Positions 12,415 through 28,925 of a stretch of DNA of 64,000 bases are shown piece by piece. The notes beneath the pieces are model-generated. The model was given only the letters and a program-made list of their open reading frames with translations. It was not told the DNA's origin and made no database searches. Each line of letters opens with the position of its first letter. The stretch's first letter is position 1. Source of the DNA: Labia minor (taxonomy: Eukaryota; Arthropoda; Insecta; Dermaptera; Spongiphoridae); assembly GCA_963082975.1 (NCBI GenBank), contig OY720344.1:16913580-16977579 (forward strand), in the 5' to 3' direction. The translations under genes were made by a program, and so were the position numbers.

Positions 12415-15400
12415 AGAAACTCATAGAAGAAAGATTTTTTTAATTATCATTATTATTATTATATATCTACGAATTATTAATCTTGAGTACATTATCCAAA
12501 AACAAATACATCACACAAAGTTCAACATTTAAAAGATATAATAATTAAAATCTTGAAAGTGAGATAATATTGATTTGTCTGAAATTTTTATTAAACAGTA
12601 TTTTTGTTATTAAAATCGAATTTTAATTTTATATATTTAATTTTTTATACAAAATGAACAGTTTGAATTAGTTAATTTTTTTGTTATTTTTAAAAAAGAT
12701 GGTAAAAATTCTCAAAAAATCAAATAATGAATAATTTGCTTAATGATCTTAGCATTTCAATTTAATTTAAATAAAAATAAACTTATCACAAATACAAATT
12801 TGATAAATATGAGTTTAAGATCTAATATTGAAATTGATATTGTATTTAGTTATAATTAACATTTTTGGATAATTTGAGAATCATTATACGTTAAATATAT
12901 TTTACCGTTCCCTTTATAAATTGACACACAGTTTACTTTTTTTACTGTTAAATATTCAATACTATATTTTTAATAAAATAAAAATTTTGAAGTTCTTTTC
13001 AAGTGATTTTGTGTCACTTTAATTTAATTAATAATTTATAGATTTAACCGCAGGAAACCGTTAAAACATTTTATTTTATTTTAAAACCTGAAAATTAAAT
13101 TTAAATCGAAAATTTTTACAAAGGATTATTAAAAATTGAAACACTTGGTTTATTTGTAAATTAGATTTATGCACATATCGGTAGTTACCCTATCATTAAT
13201 ACTAGGTGACGAATAGAAAACTTTAATGTTTTAACTACTTGTAGCTTATGAAGGGATAACTACAATTATGTCCTCCCGCCAACTTTTTCAAATGATAGTG
13301 TTATTACTGAAATATATTATAAAGTTGGCAAATAAATCAATTTGGAATTACACTGAGTGTTTTAATTTATAAACATTTTTTATTGATATATTTTATTTTT
13401 AGGTTTTAAAGAAAAATTAATTTATATTTAATTTATTTATAAATATTTAACAAATCACTTGATGATCTGATTCAGTTATTTTTAATGCTCAAATATTTTT
13501 ATAGTTCCTATTATTTTTTTTTCTATTATTTTAATGAATAGAAAGATAATAAACATAATCTCTATAAAGTGTATTTTTTTTTACATTTAAAATAAAAGTT
13601 CTCAGACATTTCAATATTTTAATATATTAAAATCAAAGTAATTAATCAAGAGAATGTTATAATTGGCATATTAATAAATAAAAAAGAAAAATTTCATGAT
13701 TAGTTAAATCAATATATCATCACCTAACAAATCAAAATTAACTTTCTATAAATAAATAAAAATTTCTTTTTTAATAAATACATAAATTTTAATTTCAAAT
13801 TTCATTCACTAAAAATTCAAAAATAATTTTATAAAAAATCAAATCTTTATAAATCATAAAAATTATTATTTTAATTTATTTCCAAATCTCTTTTAAATGT
13901 CTGGACTTCAACACCATAATTTATTTTAGTTAAAATTGACGATTTTATAAAATCTAATTTTATGAATTTCATGTCATTCATTATATTAAATAACGTACTT
14001 ATTTTATACATATATATATATATATGTATACATATACATATACATAAATAAACAAATATCTACACACATTTTGTGAGTTATCAATGGACTTATGGAAAAA
14101 AAGAAATATTAAATAAATTTTAATATAAAAAACTTTTTACTATATATATATATATACACATATATATAAAGGGTGAGGACACGAATTTGTGACCCGCGTC
14201 CTAATCATTAGTGTAATATATATATTTATATATATATACAAAGGATTTGTTATACAATGCTTTTTGGACTCTATGAAGAGACGAGTGAGTAACGCACTTT
14301 TTAAAAAAAAGTCATTTTGTGAACACTGGGCGGGGGTCATGTGTCTTGTGAATAATGCAGTGCGAAAAGAACTTGATCTATTACTTATTTGTTGTATTAG
14401 AATGTGAGTGTTTTTAAATCTAAACAAAAAATAAATAAAATAAACTTTTAAAATGTTCTCCCTTAAACACATTTTTCTTAAATAAATAGATAAGAAAAAA
14501 AAATCACGCATCCGAAAGGTGGAAAGCGTAAAGAGATTATTCAATAGATAAATTTAAATAGATAGTCAAATATAGAAATCTTTTTTAATAACAAGTGGAG
14601 AACTCTTTTTCGATAAATGGAACATTTTATATAATTTTTGTCCTATAGAAATTTGAACAAAAGTAAATGCTTAATTATTTCATAGAATTTGTATAAATCA
14701 AACATTTAAATATAAAGGGCATATCACAACTTTTGTTTTCATTACTATTTAGGACAAAACTTTAATAAATTCAAATGTGTTTTATTTACCTTCTCTAGAG
14801 GTAATTGGCTTTTATATTTTTCAAATTCTATTTTATACTCTTTTGCTTTCGACTTTTTGCGATTTTTGGTCCCTTTAAAGAAAATTTTCAAGGTTTGCTA
14901 ATCAATTTTTTTTTCTTACATATAACACTTTAATCTCAATCCTAAACTTTCTAAATTATTCACTTATATTACATGGAATATTTTTTTTCTCTGAAAAAAT
15001 GGATACATCGATACCTATTAACGATGTATGTCTATTAACATATTAAAAAACAAACAAATCTTTAAAAATTGAATATAAGAGCGAAATTAAAAAAAACAAG
15101 TAAATTAATCTAATTATAATAATGATGAAAAAATTCAGCAATGAGTGAGAGTGAATTTTGGAAACAAACAAATTATTATAATACGAAAATACATATGAAT
15201 GTTCTTTTTGCAAATTGTTTTAAGTGCACAATCGAGTGTGATTATATTATTGTTATGATGATTCACGTTCTTTCTGTTGGTGTTGGAAGTTTCAATTTTA
15301 ATTATATAGTGAAAAATAAAAACAAAACGATTTGTAATTGTATTTTTTGGAACTTTCAGTATTTTTCCAAAGGTCTCGTTTCAAAACAAAAGAAAAGATA

Positions 15401-17958
15401 ATACTATATACGTGTAATTTTTACATCTCTTTTGTATGTAGTTCTGTGTACTGTCTTTTTCTCTTTACTACACCACAAATGTCATTTTCATTCATCTATA
15501 TCTCTCCAAGAGAAGCTCACCTATTGTTATTATTTTTCTTTTCTATAATCTTATGTATAAAAAAACATTCATATATATATATATATAATAATAATAATAT
15601 ATATATATATAATTGATTTTAAGCAAATTTTGTATAGAATAATCTCACATTTAATATAAATTTGTATAAAGAATATTTTAAATAATTTAAATTATATTTA
15701 TTAAGATTCAATCTTTATACTATGTACATTTTGCTCTAATGTAATTATCACTAAATAAAATTAATATACGTCGTCTGTTTATTATTAAACTTAAAAAGGT
15801 TATAATTTTAAAGATTACAATGTTAAATTATTTAAATAACATGAACGAAATTTTTTAAATTTGATACTAGTGTACTCATAATCATATATTAGTATCGTGT
15901 AAAATTTTTTTTTTTTATCTTTATGTAATTTGATTTTGAATTGTTTTTATTATGTTAATATTATTTATGATTTTATTTTATATGAAAATATTATTTTACT
16001 TAAAAATTAATTGGAAATTAACTTGAAATTAATTTCTCTCATGCTATTTAATTAATATAATTTTTTGTTTATTGAACACATATCTTTGAAATTTTAATCT
16101 TTTTGAATATTTAAAACCGTTCATATTATTTAATTAATATGTTAAATAAAAATATGAATGTCTATTTTAAATGTCTTTAAATGTAAAATAATTCAATATT
16201 TTTTTATTTATTTTTTACTTTTGTTGATTTAAAATTATGGTTTGGATGGTTGATTTTTAATAATGTAAATATTAATATATTTAATTATTTGAATCTAAAC
16301 AAATTTTAATGAATTAACAATAATCAATATAATAAATAAATTAATGTTATAGATATTTTACAGTATTTATTTGTAAGACCTATTCAATAAAAATTGTCTT
16401 TGTATATCTATACAATATGAATGTGAATCAATTTTATTAGATTACAATTTGATTTAAAATTTTTAATATAAAGTGAAAATATTCTAATAAAAAAAAATAT
16501 TATTTTTATAAATGTAAATCGATATATTTATTCTATTTAAAATTAAATATTTATAAATATTTTGTAAAAATATTTCATCCAAACCATAATCATTTTATTT
16601 TACTATTTTATATTTCCTATAAATTAAAAGAATAATATTTATATTCAAAATGAATACTACTATTTAATAAAATTGGGATTTTTTAATTTTTGTTTTTTTT
16701 TCAAAAATGTATTCATTTTTTAAAAGCCTCGCTTCTAAAAAATGTACGTTTTTAAAAAAATAACTAATATCGCTAAAACTTGCAGTTTATTTAATTTTTT
16801 TTTTAGTAAAAAATATTTTATATGACAAGATACACAAATAGGAAATAGAATGTACTTCTTTTATACTTTAAAAACAAAAAATTTTTAAATATTTCTAATC
16901 TAAAATAATTGAAAATTTGAATGTTTTTTGTTTACATAAGATTTCTCTGCGTTTTTATATTTCTTTTTTTTATTTTTTTCTTATTTGGTTGTGAATTGTA
17001 TTTATATGTCAATTCATCTATATTATTATACATGTTATAATAATATATAGATGTATTGATATATTAAAGCATTTAAGATTTAGTTTTATTTTCTAAATAA
17101 ATGAGGGTTATTTTAAAAATTATGCTAAATAAAAAAAAGCAAGTCTAACATTTGAAAAATAAATTTGAAATTTGTTCTATAATATATTTAAAAAAAATTA
17201 TGATGGCAATATTTTTTAATTTTTTACATAGATTATAATAAGTAATATTAATAAAGCTATAGTAATAATTAAACCATACTATTGAAATCAACTTTTTTTA
17301 TTGGTATTCATGTTCTTAACAATTCATTTAATTGCATACATTTTTAAAATCATCCTCATACACTCCTTTTAATTGCTGTATTTTCACACATTAAATTATA
17401 TATATAAATATACATATTTTTAACAAAAATAAATCAATTCAGATATATATATTCAGCTTGAATCAGGATCAGTATTTAAATAAATTTATTTACAGTGAAA
17501 CATTTATGTTAATATTTTTTACTGTAGTTTTCAGATGATTATTTTGGTTCAAGCTGAACAAATCTGCTTTACAATATTCAAAGCTATAGTAATGTTAAAA
17601 TAGATACATCTAAATTAATTCTTTCCAATTTTTATTTTTTTCTTTCAATTATCTAGATTTTAGCTTGAACTAGTTCATAAGATGAATCAACATTAAATTT
17701 AAATTATCAAAATAAAAGGGAAAAATATTTGTACAAAAATAAACACAATTAATTTTATTATATAAATAAATGAAAAAAAAATAAAAAAATATGTATCTGC
17801 ACAATGACGGATATCAAAGGAATTGTAAAAAATAGAATTAAAAACACACAAAAAAAGGTGAATGAAACAGTTTGTATGAATGTGTATTGAATTATTATAT
17901 ACAAAGAAAAAGAAAAAAAATATGATACATTTAATAAAAAAAATTAAAAAGATCTGTT
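12415..17958. other. LDB1 3' flank / intergenic region, gene-poor
   Basis: Contains the LDB1 3' untranslated region (end not located) and then long A/T-rich sequence with (TA)n tracts near 14004-14030, 14145-14170 and 15570-15615. A less AT-rich patch at 14166-14410 has no recognisable coding content. The open frames at 14140-14544 and 15141-15616 are low-complexity. LDB1 and NOM1 converge across this region. Confidence 0.6.
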
Positions 17959-20439
17959 TTAAAATGTGCCTTTATGTTGATCAACTAAACTAATCATTTT
18001 ATCAACTAAATTTATCCGATTTTCAAGTAATTCTTTATTTTCTATATTTTCTAATTTACGCATTAAAAATTGTTGTAAAAACAGCCTTAAACCATCTCTA
18101 AAATGTTTTAAATTTGGTACCAGAGAAACTTTTTCAAAAATTGACTTACAATTTTCTTCATTTTTATCAAGTAATAAACCTAATAACAATTGTCGTAAAA
18201 AGCGGACTAGTGGTTTTTCTATTTTTGCAAACTCAATTACTTTAAGGGCAGTTAGTGGTAATGCTCGTTCCATTATTAACTGTTTTGTTAACAAAGCTAA
18301 ATTTGATATTTTAGTATCATTTAATTGATTTAGTTCGCGAAGACGATCCCATAAAGTGTATTGGAATGTTAATTGAAAACGTCTTTCAAATAAACACAAT
18401 TGTTGTGCTACATATGCATAATAAGGGTTGAACTTTTTCTCTTGCAGACAGCAATGCACCAATACATAAATAATTTCTCGTTCTTGTTGATTTTTTAATC
18501 CTAATTGAAGTAGTTTTTCATACGCTTGAGTGTAATCTTGAGCAGACATCAGAATACAAAAAATATTTCTTCTTGTATCCGTATTCATTCGCTGTTGTTT
18601 TGCAAGTTGAAGTAATTTCTGGCTATATTCATTATTTGATGGTTTGAGAGGGTTATTTGTTTTGCTTGCATCAGTTTCTGATGGACCAACCCAGGCAGAT
18701 CCTACAATCCACCAACGACCACGTTCATCAGCCTTAAGGAGATCTTCTAACGAAATTTTGATTTCTGATATAAAAGTGCCTTTACGTAATATCGATTTTA
18801 ACAACTTCTTCAAATATTCAAAATGTGTTGGATCATAATTAGGAATCTTGGCCATATTATTATTTTTAATGGCAAGTAACACATTCAACATAAATTGACA
18901 TCTTGAAGAATCTTGTTCCTGTATTTGATTGGCTTTTGTTTGTAAACTCAATATCAATTGTTTTAAAGCTCCAGGATCATCTTTTCGAAGGGAAAATCCT
19001 GCACTCTTCAATATATTTAAAATAAGTTCGATATCTTTTTCTTGAAAATTATTTGCAAGCAATTTTAAAATATCATAAATTAATACTGAATTAAATAAAT
19101 TGAAATTATATAGATAGGATATCAAAAGAATAAGATTGACAAGTTCTTTAGTCTCTAACTCAGAATTTGTATATTTCATATAATCTGAATGAAAATGTTT
19201 AATTAATTCTTGAAGAATATGTGCACCAATTTCTGAACCAATATGAGCGTGAAGAATGCTAATAAGCATTGAATATTCCATAATAAGCCTTTCCGGGGTT
19301 AGAGTTGGTGATACGATAGCATCAAAAATTAGTTTAATTAATGTTTGATTGGTTGAATGACGACTATTCGATTGATATATATCTTCAATTTGGGACGAGA
19401 TGCCTTTAATATTACTTTCAGCCAATCGATTTAATAATCCCTTCATTTGACGTTCAATCCTTTTTAATTGTTCATTATTTGTTATTTCTCTTTTTTGTGG
19501 GGGTATATATTTTTGGGTAACAACATTACCTTTGCTATCACGAACTCTTCCATATATATCTTCCCAAAATTTATTTTCTTTGTGATTGTCTGAATTACTA
19601 TTTTCAATCATTTCATCAGTTTCCTTATCGTTATCATCATTTTCAGATTCTTCTGTGTTATTTTTATCAAAATCATCATCATTATCATTATCAAATTCTA
19701 TGTCTTCATTAAAACTTTTTTCATCATCACTTTCAAATTCTTCCACATCTTCATTATCCAAATCCTCTTCATTTTCTTCATCATTCAATTCATCGTTATA
19801 GTCTTCTTTTAAACTTTCATCCGATCCAGGTTCTAAATTTTCGCTTTCATCTTCAGAAATCAATTTATTTTTCGAAGATTTTTGTTGAAACAGGGGCTCC
19901 ACTTTCTTCCTTTTCTTATTTGTTAAAATGTCCATGTCCTCTTCTAGATCAGAGCCTGAATCTTCAAAATTACCATCATCCGCAGTAATGGATTGTGGAT
20001 TTTCACATATTTCTAAGATATAATCTAATCCATCAGCAGAAAATGACTTCGGAATGCTTGTTGATTTCCGTTTCTTTAGTTTTAATTCTTTCTCTAGTTT
20101 TTTTATTAATTTATCTTCATTTTTATTTGCCATTTTCATTTGTTTAATTCTTTCTAAATCCATTTCTTTTTTTAATTTATCTTCTTGCATTTTCAAATTA
20201 TTAGATTTTTCATTCCTTATTTGAATATTATTGTTTGTATTATTAGTATTATCTTTGTTAACATTTACCTTAGAAAGTGTCTTGAGTAATTTTGTATTAT
20301 CTGTTTCATTAGATTTTTTAATCCTTTGAAAGTATAAATGTTTCTTTTGTTTCTTTTCTTTTCGTTGAATTTTGCGTAATTCTTGACGACTCTTCTGTTT
20401 TTCAATTGATTTATTATTACCTTTCTTTTTATGTTTCAT
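17959..20439 (-). CDS. NOM1: Nucleolar MIF4G domain-containing protein 1 (NOM1/Sgd1 family)
   Basis: A nucleolar protein of the eIF4G-like family, needed in yeast (Sgd1) for 18S rRNA/40S maturation; human NOM1 also anchors PP1 in the nucleolus. A single uninterrupted frame of 826 residues matches the usual family size (about 860). Order: a very basic, lysine-rich N-terminus (about 1-130), an acidic Asp/Glu tract (about 190-285), a conserved short block ending in YIPPQKRE (about 310), the MIF4G HEAT-repeat domain (about 323-535; RIERQMKGLLNRLAESN at its start), then an MA3 domain (about 617-735; RRNIFCILMSAQDYTQAYEK). The start is the first ATG of the frame, followed at once by the basic region. 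The gene has no introns, unlike its neighbours. It is divergent from HSPA9, with 652 bases between the start codons. Confidence 0.95.
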   Translation of the reverse strand: MKHKKKGNNKSIEKQKSRQELRKIQRKEKKQKKHLYFQRIKKSNETDNTKLLKTLSKVNVNKDNTNNTNNNIQIRNEKSNNLKMQEDKLKKEMDLERIKQMKMANKNEDKLIKKLEKELKLKKRKSTSIPKSFSADGLDYILEICENPQSITADDGNFEDSGSDLEEDMDILTNKKRKKVEPLFQQKSSKNKLISEDESENLEPGSDESLKEDYNDELNDEENEEDLDNEDVEEFESDDEKSFNEDIEFDNDNDDDFDKNNTEESENDDNDKETDEMIENSNSDNHKENKFWEDIYGRVRDSKGNVVTQKYIPPQKREITNNEQLKRIERQMKGLLNRLAESNIKGISSQIEDIYQSNSRHSTNQTLIKLIFDAIVSPTLTPERLIMEYSMLISILHAHIGSEIGAHILQELIKHFHSDYMKYTNSELETKELVNLILLISYLYNFNLFNSVLIYDILKLLANNFQEKDIELILNILKSAGFSLRKDDPGALKQLILSLQTKANQIQEQDSSRCQFMLNVLLAIKNNNMAKIPNYDPTHFEYLKKLLKSILRKGTFISEIKISLEDLLKADERGRWWIVGSAWVGPSETDASKTNNPLKPSNNEYSQKLLQLAKQQRMNTDTRRNIFCILMSAQDYTQAYEKLLQLGLKNQQEREIIYVLVHCCLQEKKFNPYYAYVAQQLCLFERRFQLTFQYTLWDRLRELNQLNDTKISNLALLTKQLIMERALPLTALKVIEFAKIEKPLVRFLRQLLLGLLLDKNEENCKSIFEKVSLVPNLKHFRDGLRLFLQQFLMRKLENIENKELLENRINLVDKMISLVDQHKGTF

Positions 20440-21091
20440 ATTAAATAACTGAGAATATTTAAAAATTTAAAAACAAATTCAAATATATATTCAAAAGGTT
20501 ACACACAGATAGTCTGTGAAATGGCTACAATATAAACACGTGGTTAAGATTTTTGACATTTGCAACATGTGCGCATTCAGAAATACAAAATTGTATGTTC
20601 AGAAAATTTAACCAAAAATATTCAAATTCAAAAGATTTATAAAAATAATACTTATAATCAAACTTTATAAAAATTAAAAAAATAATTAATCTAGATTTTT
20701 ATTCAATATAATATTTAATTTTTAAGAAAAAAATAATTATTAAATATATTTATTATTTTGTTATATTTGTTTCAAGAAAATTTAACACACGAAAAAATTA
20801 ATATTAATATTATTGGAACTTATAAAAATAAATATAAATGAAAAAAATTAATTATTAATTTATTTTTATAAATATTTGTTTTTAAATTGGTTGTGAGTTT
20901 GAAGAGCACGGTTATCTGGATTCTTCTAGAATAAATTTAACATATCTATATATGACGCATGCGTACAAGCATCTTTCACTTCGATATAAAAATTACATCA
21001 TCCACACGTGAATAGTACAAAGATCTATAAATTTTGTTCATTTAACAATAAATTCAGGATAATAGTTTTACAAGAATTTAAATTTATCATA
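20440..21091. promoter_or_regulatory. Shared divergent promoter region NOM1/HSPA9
   Basis: The 652 bases between the two start codons hold both 5' leaders. Visible candidates are a perfect 10-base palindrome ACGCATGCGT (20955-20964), close to the NRF1/erect-wing consensus, a second GTGCGCA near 20569-20575, and a two-unit heat-shock-like TTCTAGAA (20924-20931). No TATA box is placed convincingly for either gene. Binding assignments are inferred from motif shape only. Confidence 0.5.
20955..20964. promoter_or_regulatory. NRF1/erect-wing-like palindromic site
   Basis: ACGCATGCGT is self-complementary and differs from the NRF1 core (YGCGCAYGCGCR) at the outer positions. NRF1 (insect homologue erect wing) activates many nuclear genes for mitochondrial proteins, which would suit the adjacent mortalin gene. 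Chance occurrence is possible, but GC-containing 10-mers are rare in this AT-rich intergenic DNA. Confidence 0.45.
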
Positions 21092-25591
<4,500 letters not shown>

Positions 25592-26578
25592 GTAAAATTT
25601 GTTTAAAAAAAGTTTACTGTCAAAAAATTAAAATTATTAATTTAAAACATTCTCCCATTTTTAAGAACAAAAATAAAATCTCACTTTATTTTTTAAATTT
25701 ATAATTAAATTTTTTTTACTTTGAAAATATTTTATTTTCAAACTATTAAAAATTTAAAGTGATATTTAATTAAATATATTTTTTCTCTATATTAATAGCA
25801 TCAATCATTCTGCTTTCAAATTTCCATGTCTCCCGAATTTATATTATATACTTAAAATTATTCTGACCAAAATTTAACTAGTCATTTTAATCTGACATAA
25901 TAATCAGTATTTTTTTTCTAATTAATAAAAACAATATTTAAAAAAACTTCTGATAAATTATTATTTGGGAGAAATGGAAATTATTAATAGTAATTAAGAT
26001 GTAGATAATTGACTGAATTTATGTTAAAATATATGTATACTTTTATAAATTTGTAATTGTATTATTTACCTTTTAAAAATATATTCTCCCATAAAAGCCT
26101 CTAATAATCTTAAAAATATTAGTCACTATTTTCCATAAATTCAATTAAAATAAAAATAATTTTTTGGTAATGAAAAAAATGTAAAACTAAACATTAATAT
26201 ATTTTTCCATTAATTTAAATTTTTTTCTAAAAATAAATTTATAATACTTTGTTATAAAAGAAGAAATTTTAATGTTAAAAAAATTGATAAAAATTAAGGA
26301 AATTTGTTTTCTTTATATAATTATTATAAGTCATATGTTTTATGTTCCTCAATATATTCCCCAATTCTTCATATTAACCTTTACTATTAATAGAATTATT
26401 TAAAAACAGCACAGCCGTGGGATCTTTCCAAATCCTAAATATGTCTTTATCCCGTCTGACTGAGCTCCTTAGTTAATATATATATTAGCTAGTGCTATTA
26501 TTATAAAAACAATTATTCTGCATGCAAAATTACTTCTTTTTAGATATACGTATTAATTAGAATATATGAAACATATAA

Positions 26579-27223
26579 CCAGATGTACATGTTTGTCATG
26601 TGAAATAGACAACGATGGGTTACCATGAACTCAAAAATTGTATATATCAATAAGAAAATAATAAGTTGAACGAATATTTGCATAGTATTGTTTTGCTCGG
26701 GTTAATTTTTTGAACATTGTCTCAAATAAAAAGCATTTGTGTGCAGAATTAATTTTTTTATTTTGAAGAAAATTGCTACTGATTTATACCGATTACTTCA
26801 AGAGGTTTATGTTGAATATCCTTCATTGCTGTGAACGATTTTTTTGACTTTACAAAAGCAACAATAAAACTTAGCAAAAATGTGGATATGAAAGAATTAT
26901 TGAACAAAATCTCTTCAACTCATATAAAAGATAAGTAAGTCCAAAGATCAGTACAAAAGTTTTTTTCCATTTCTATACTTCATGCCATTAGACAAATCGA
27001 CAAAACTGTTTTGTTGGAGGTTGGAATAATTCAATTACTACCACATACAACTTTCTCATCATACTTGTAGATTTTTACTGGCACGGTTTTTACAATTTGT
27101 TAGAATGTTGAAAAAAATTTGTTACTAGCAATCGATTATATTTTGGATAAACCACTAGCATTCATTCAGATTTAACTTGTTTGTTCTTGGAAAACAGTAT
27201 TTCATGTTTGTACATCTGGTAAT
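26579..27223. mobile_element. Possible transposon remnant with ACCAGATGTACA ends
   Basis: ACCAGATGTACATG near 26579 recurs in inverted orientation at the right end (TGTACATCTGGT, ending 27222). After the 12-base match the two ends share an ACATG-like run with gaps. The interior is less AT-rich than its surroundings but has no readable transposase. No clear target duplication was seen, so this is tentative. Confidence 0.35.
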
Positions 27224-28737
27224 TATTTTAAAATTATAATCATCTAATAATGATAATAATAATAATCTACTGGTATAATTTATTTTAATATATATTTGAA
27301 ATAAATATTCCTCTTTATATATCTTAAAGGTAATCGATATTTTAGACATTTATAAAAACTATTAAATTAATAATAATTTATAATTACGGAAGGTGATAAA
27401 TGGGGCAAAGAAGTTGTGTTTTATAGCCTCATATTATTTGTTAGTTTTCTCTGTAAATTTTATTTTAGATAAAAGTCAGCCTATTTTATCATCCTGCAGG
27501 AATTGCTACTTAGAATTAAAATATTTCTCTAATAAAAACTGGTAATAGAAGAAATAAAGTAATTTCTAAAACTGGCAAATATCCATTATAAAATAAAGAA
27601 AATTATCAGTTTATAAATATGTATATAAAAGAAAAACAAATAATTTAATATATATTAATGGATTATTTACAAAACGAAAAATGTTCGTTCCTATTGTAAT
27701 GTACAATTTTTTTTTCTTGTAAATTAAAAAAAATGATATGAAATGTATAAAAGATGTTGGCGCTATTAATATATACTAGATTATCACATTATAAAACCCT
27801 TGGTTATTCATAAATCATTCAGACCTGTATATATATATATATATATATATATTCAATAAGAAAGCTGTTTTCATAATGTAAAATGAGTGTTTTACCACAA
27901 CTATTTGTTCATGAGAATATTTATTCCAAAATAATTATTCTACCCAAGGAAACATTTTGACATTTATATATATATATAACTTAATAATATTCATTAACAT
28001 AAACAATGAACTTATTTCCATACTTTTGGATTTAAACATTTTCTTTAGAAACTAGAAATCAATGGTAAGTTAGCTGTATTATGATTATTTATTTTTTTTA
28101 AATTTGAGTGAAATGGATAAAGGTTACCTAATATTAGTAAAATGTAACGTTTTAATTTAATTAAACTTAATAATTGTTATATTAATTAACTTTATATAAT
28201 TTATATACTCTTTAAATACCTCATAATTATTTCACTAGAATTGAATCGATATATATATATATAAATGTTAAATGGTTCTAAATGTGACTTTCTATTTTCT
28301 ATTCCCTGATAAAATTACAAATTAATTTAATATTTAAATATTTATTTAGGGTTTGTGCAGTTGTTTATACTGAATAATTTAATTCCAAATAATTCCATTT
28401 TCTGTTCAAATTCTAATAATTATATTTTTAGTTTTAATTTATATTAAAAAAGAAAAAAAAACATTGAAACAGAAATTAAAGAAAAAGAAAATTATTTTCG
28501 AACTATATGAAATGAAATATATCTATAATTTTTTCTAATCTATGTAAAGCCTGAAAGTTTATAAAGTGAGTAAAAATAAAATAGTTGAATTAATAAACAG
28601 AATAAATGATAAGGAATATAACATTAATAAAAAAAATTGTTTGGTTCATTATAATTTATAAATACTTTATTTGCAATCTATATGAAAAATTATAAACTCC
28701 AATGAATTATATTTTTTAAATATAAATATTTAAATTT

Positions 28738-28832
28738 ATATATATATATATATATAGATACAGGTATATATATATATTAATATATATATAGATATAGATA
28801 CATATATATAGATAGATAGATAGATAGATATA
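28738..28832. repeat. (TA)n / (GATA)n microsatellite cluster
   Basis: TA runs interrupted by GATACAGG and then several GATA units (28809-28830), about 100 bases beyond the LIN54 stop codon in its 3' flank. Confidence 0.9.
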
Positions 28833-28925
28833 TAATAATTGTATTTAACTCTACATAAAAATCAATATAATATTGGTCTTAAGTTTTTAAATTTCTAAAA
28901 TATGGTGTGTTTAAATATTGAATAT

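Larger units (their letters stand above)
25592..28925. other. Intergenic region between HSPA9 and LIN54 (convergent)
   Basis: 3' flanks of both genes. A/T-rich, with (TA)n at 27829-27851 and a TA/GATA microsatellite cluster at 28738-28832. A less AT-rich section (26570-27225) is bounded by an inverted repeat and may be a transposon remnant. The open frame at 27155-27349 is not credible. Confidence 0.6.

Noticed and set aside
13165-13280. Possible MITE with GTAGTTA ends downstream of LDB1
   Set aside because: The inverted match is short and interrupted, with no flanking duplication.
12415-17958. Small frames at 14140-14544, 14189-14407, 15141-15616
   Set aside because: Low-complexity Ile/Tyr/Lys frames over (TA)n DNA, no splice context or domain.
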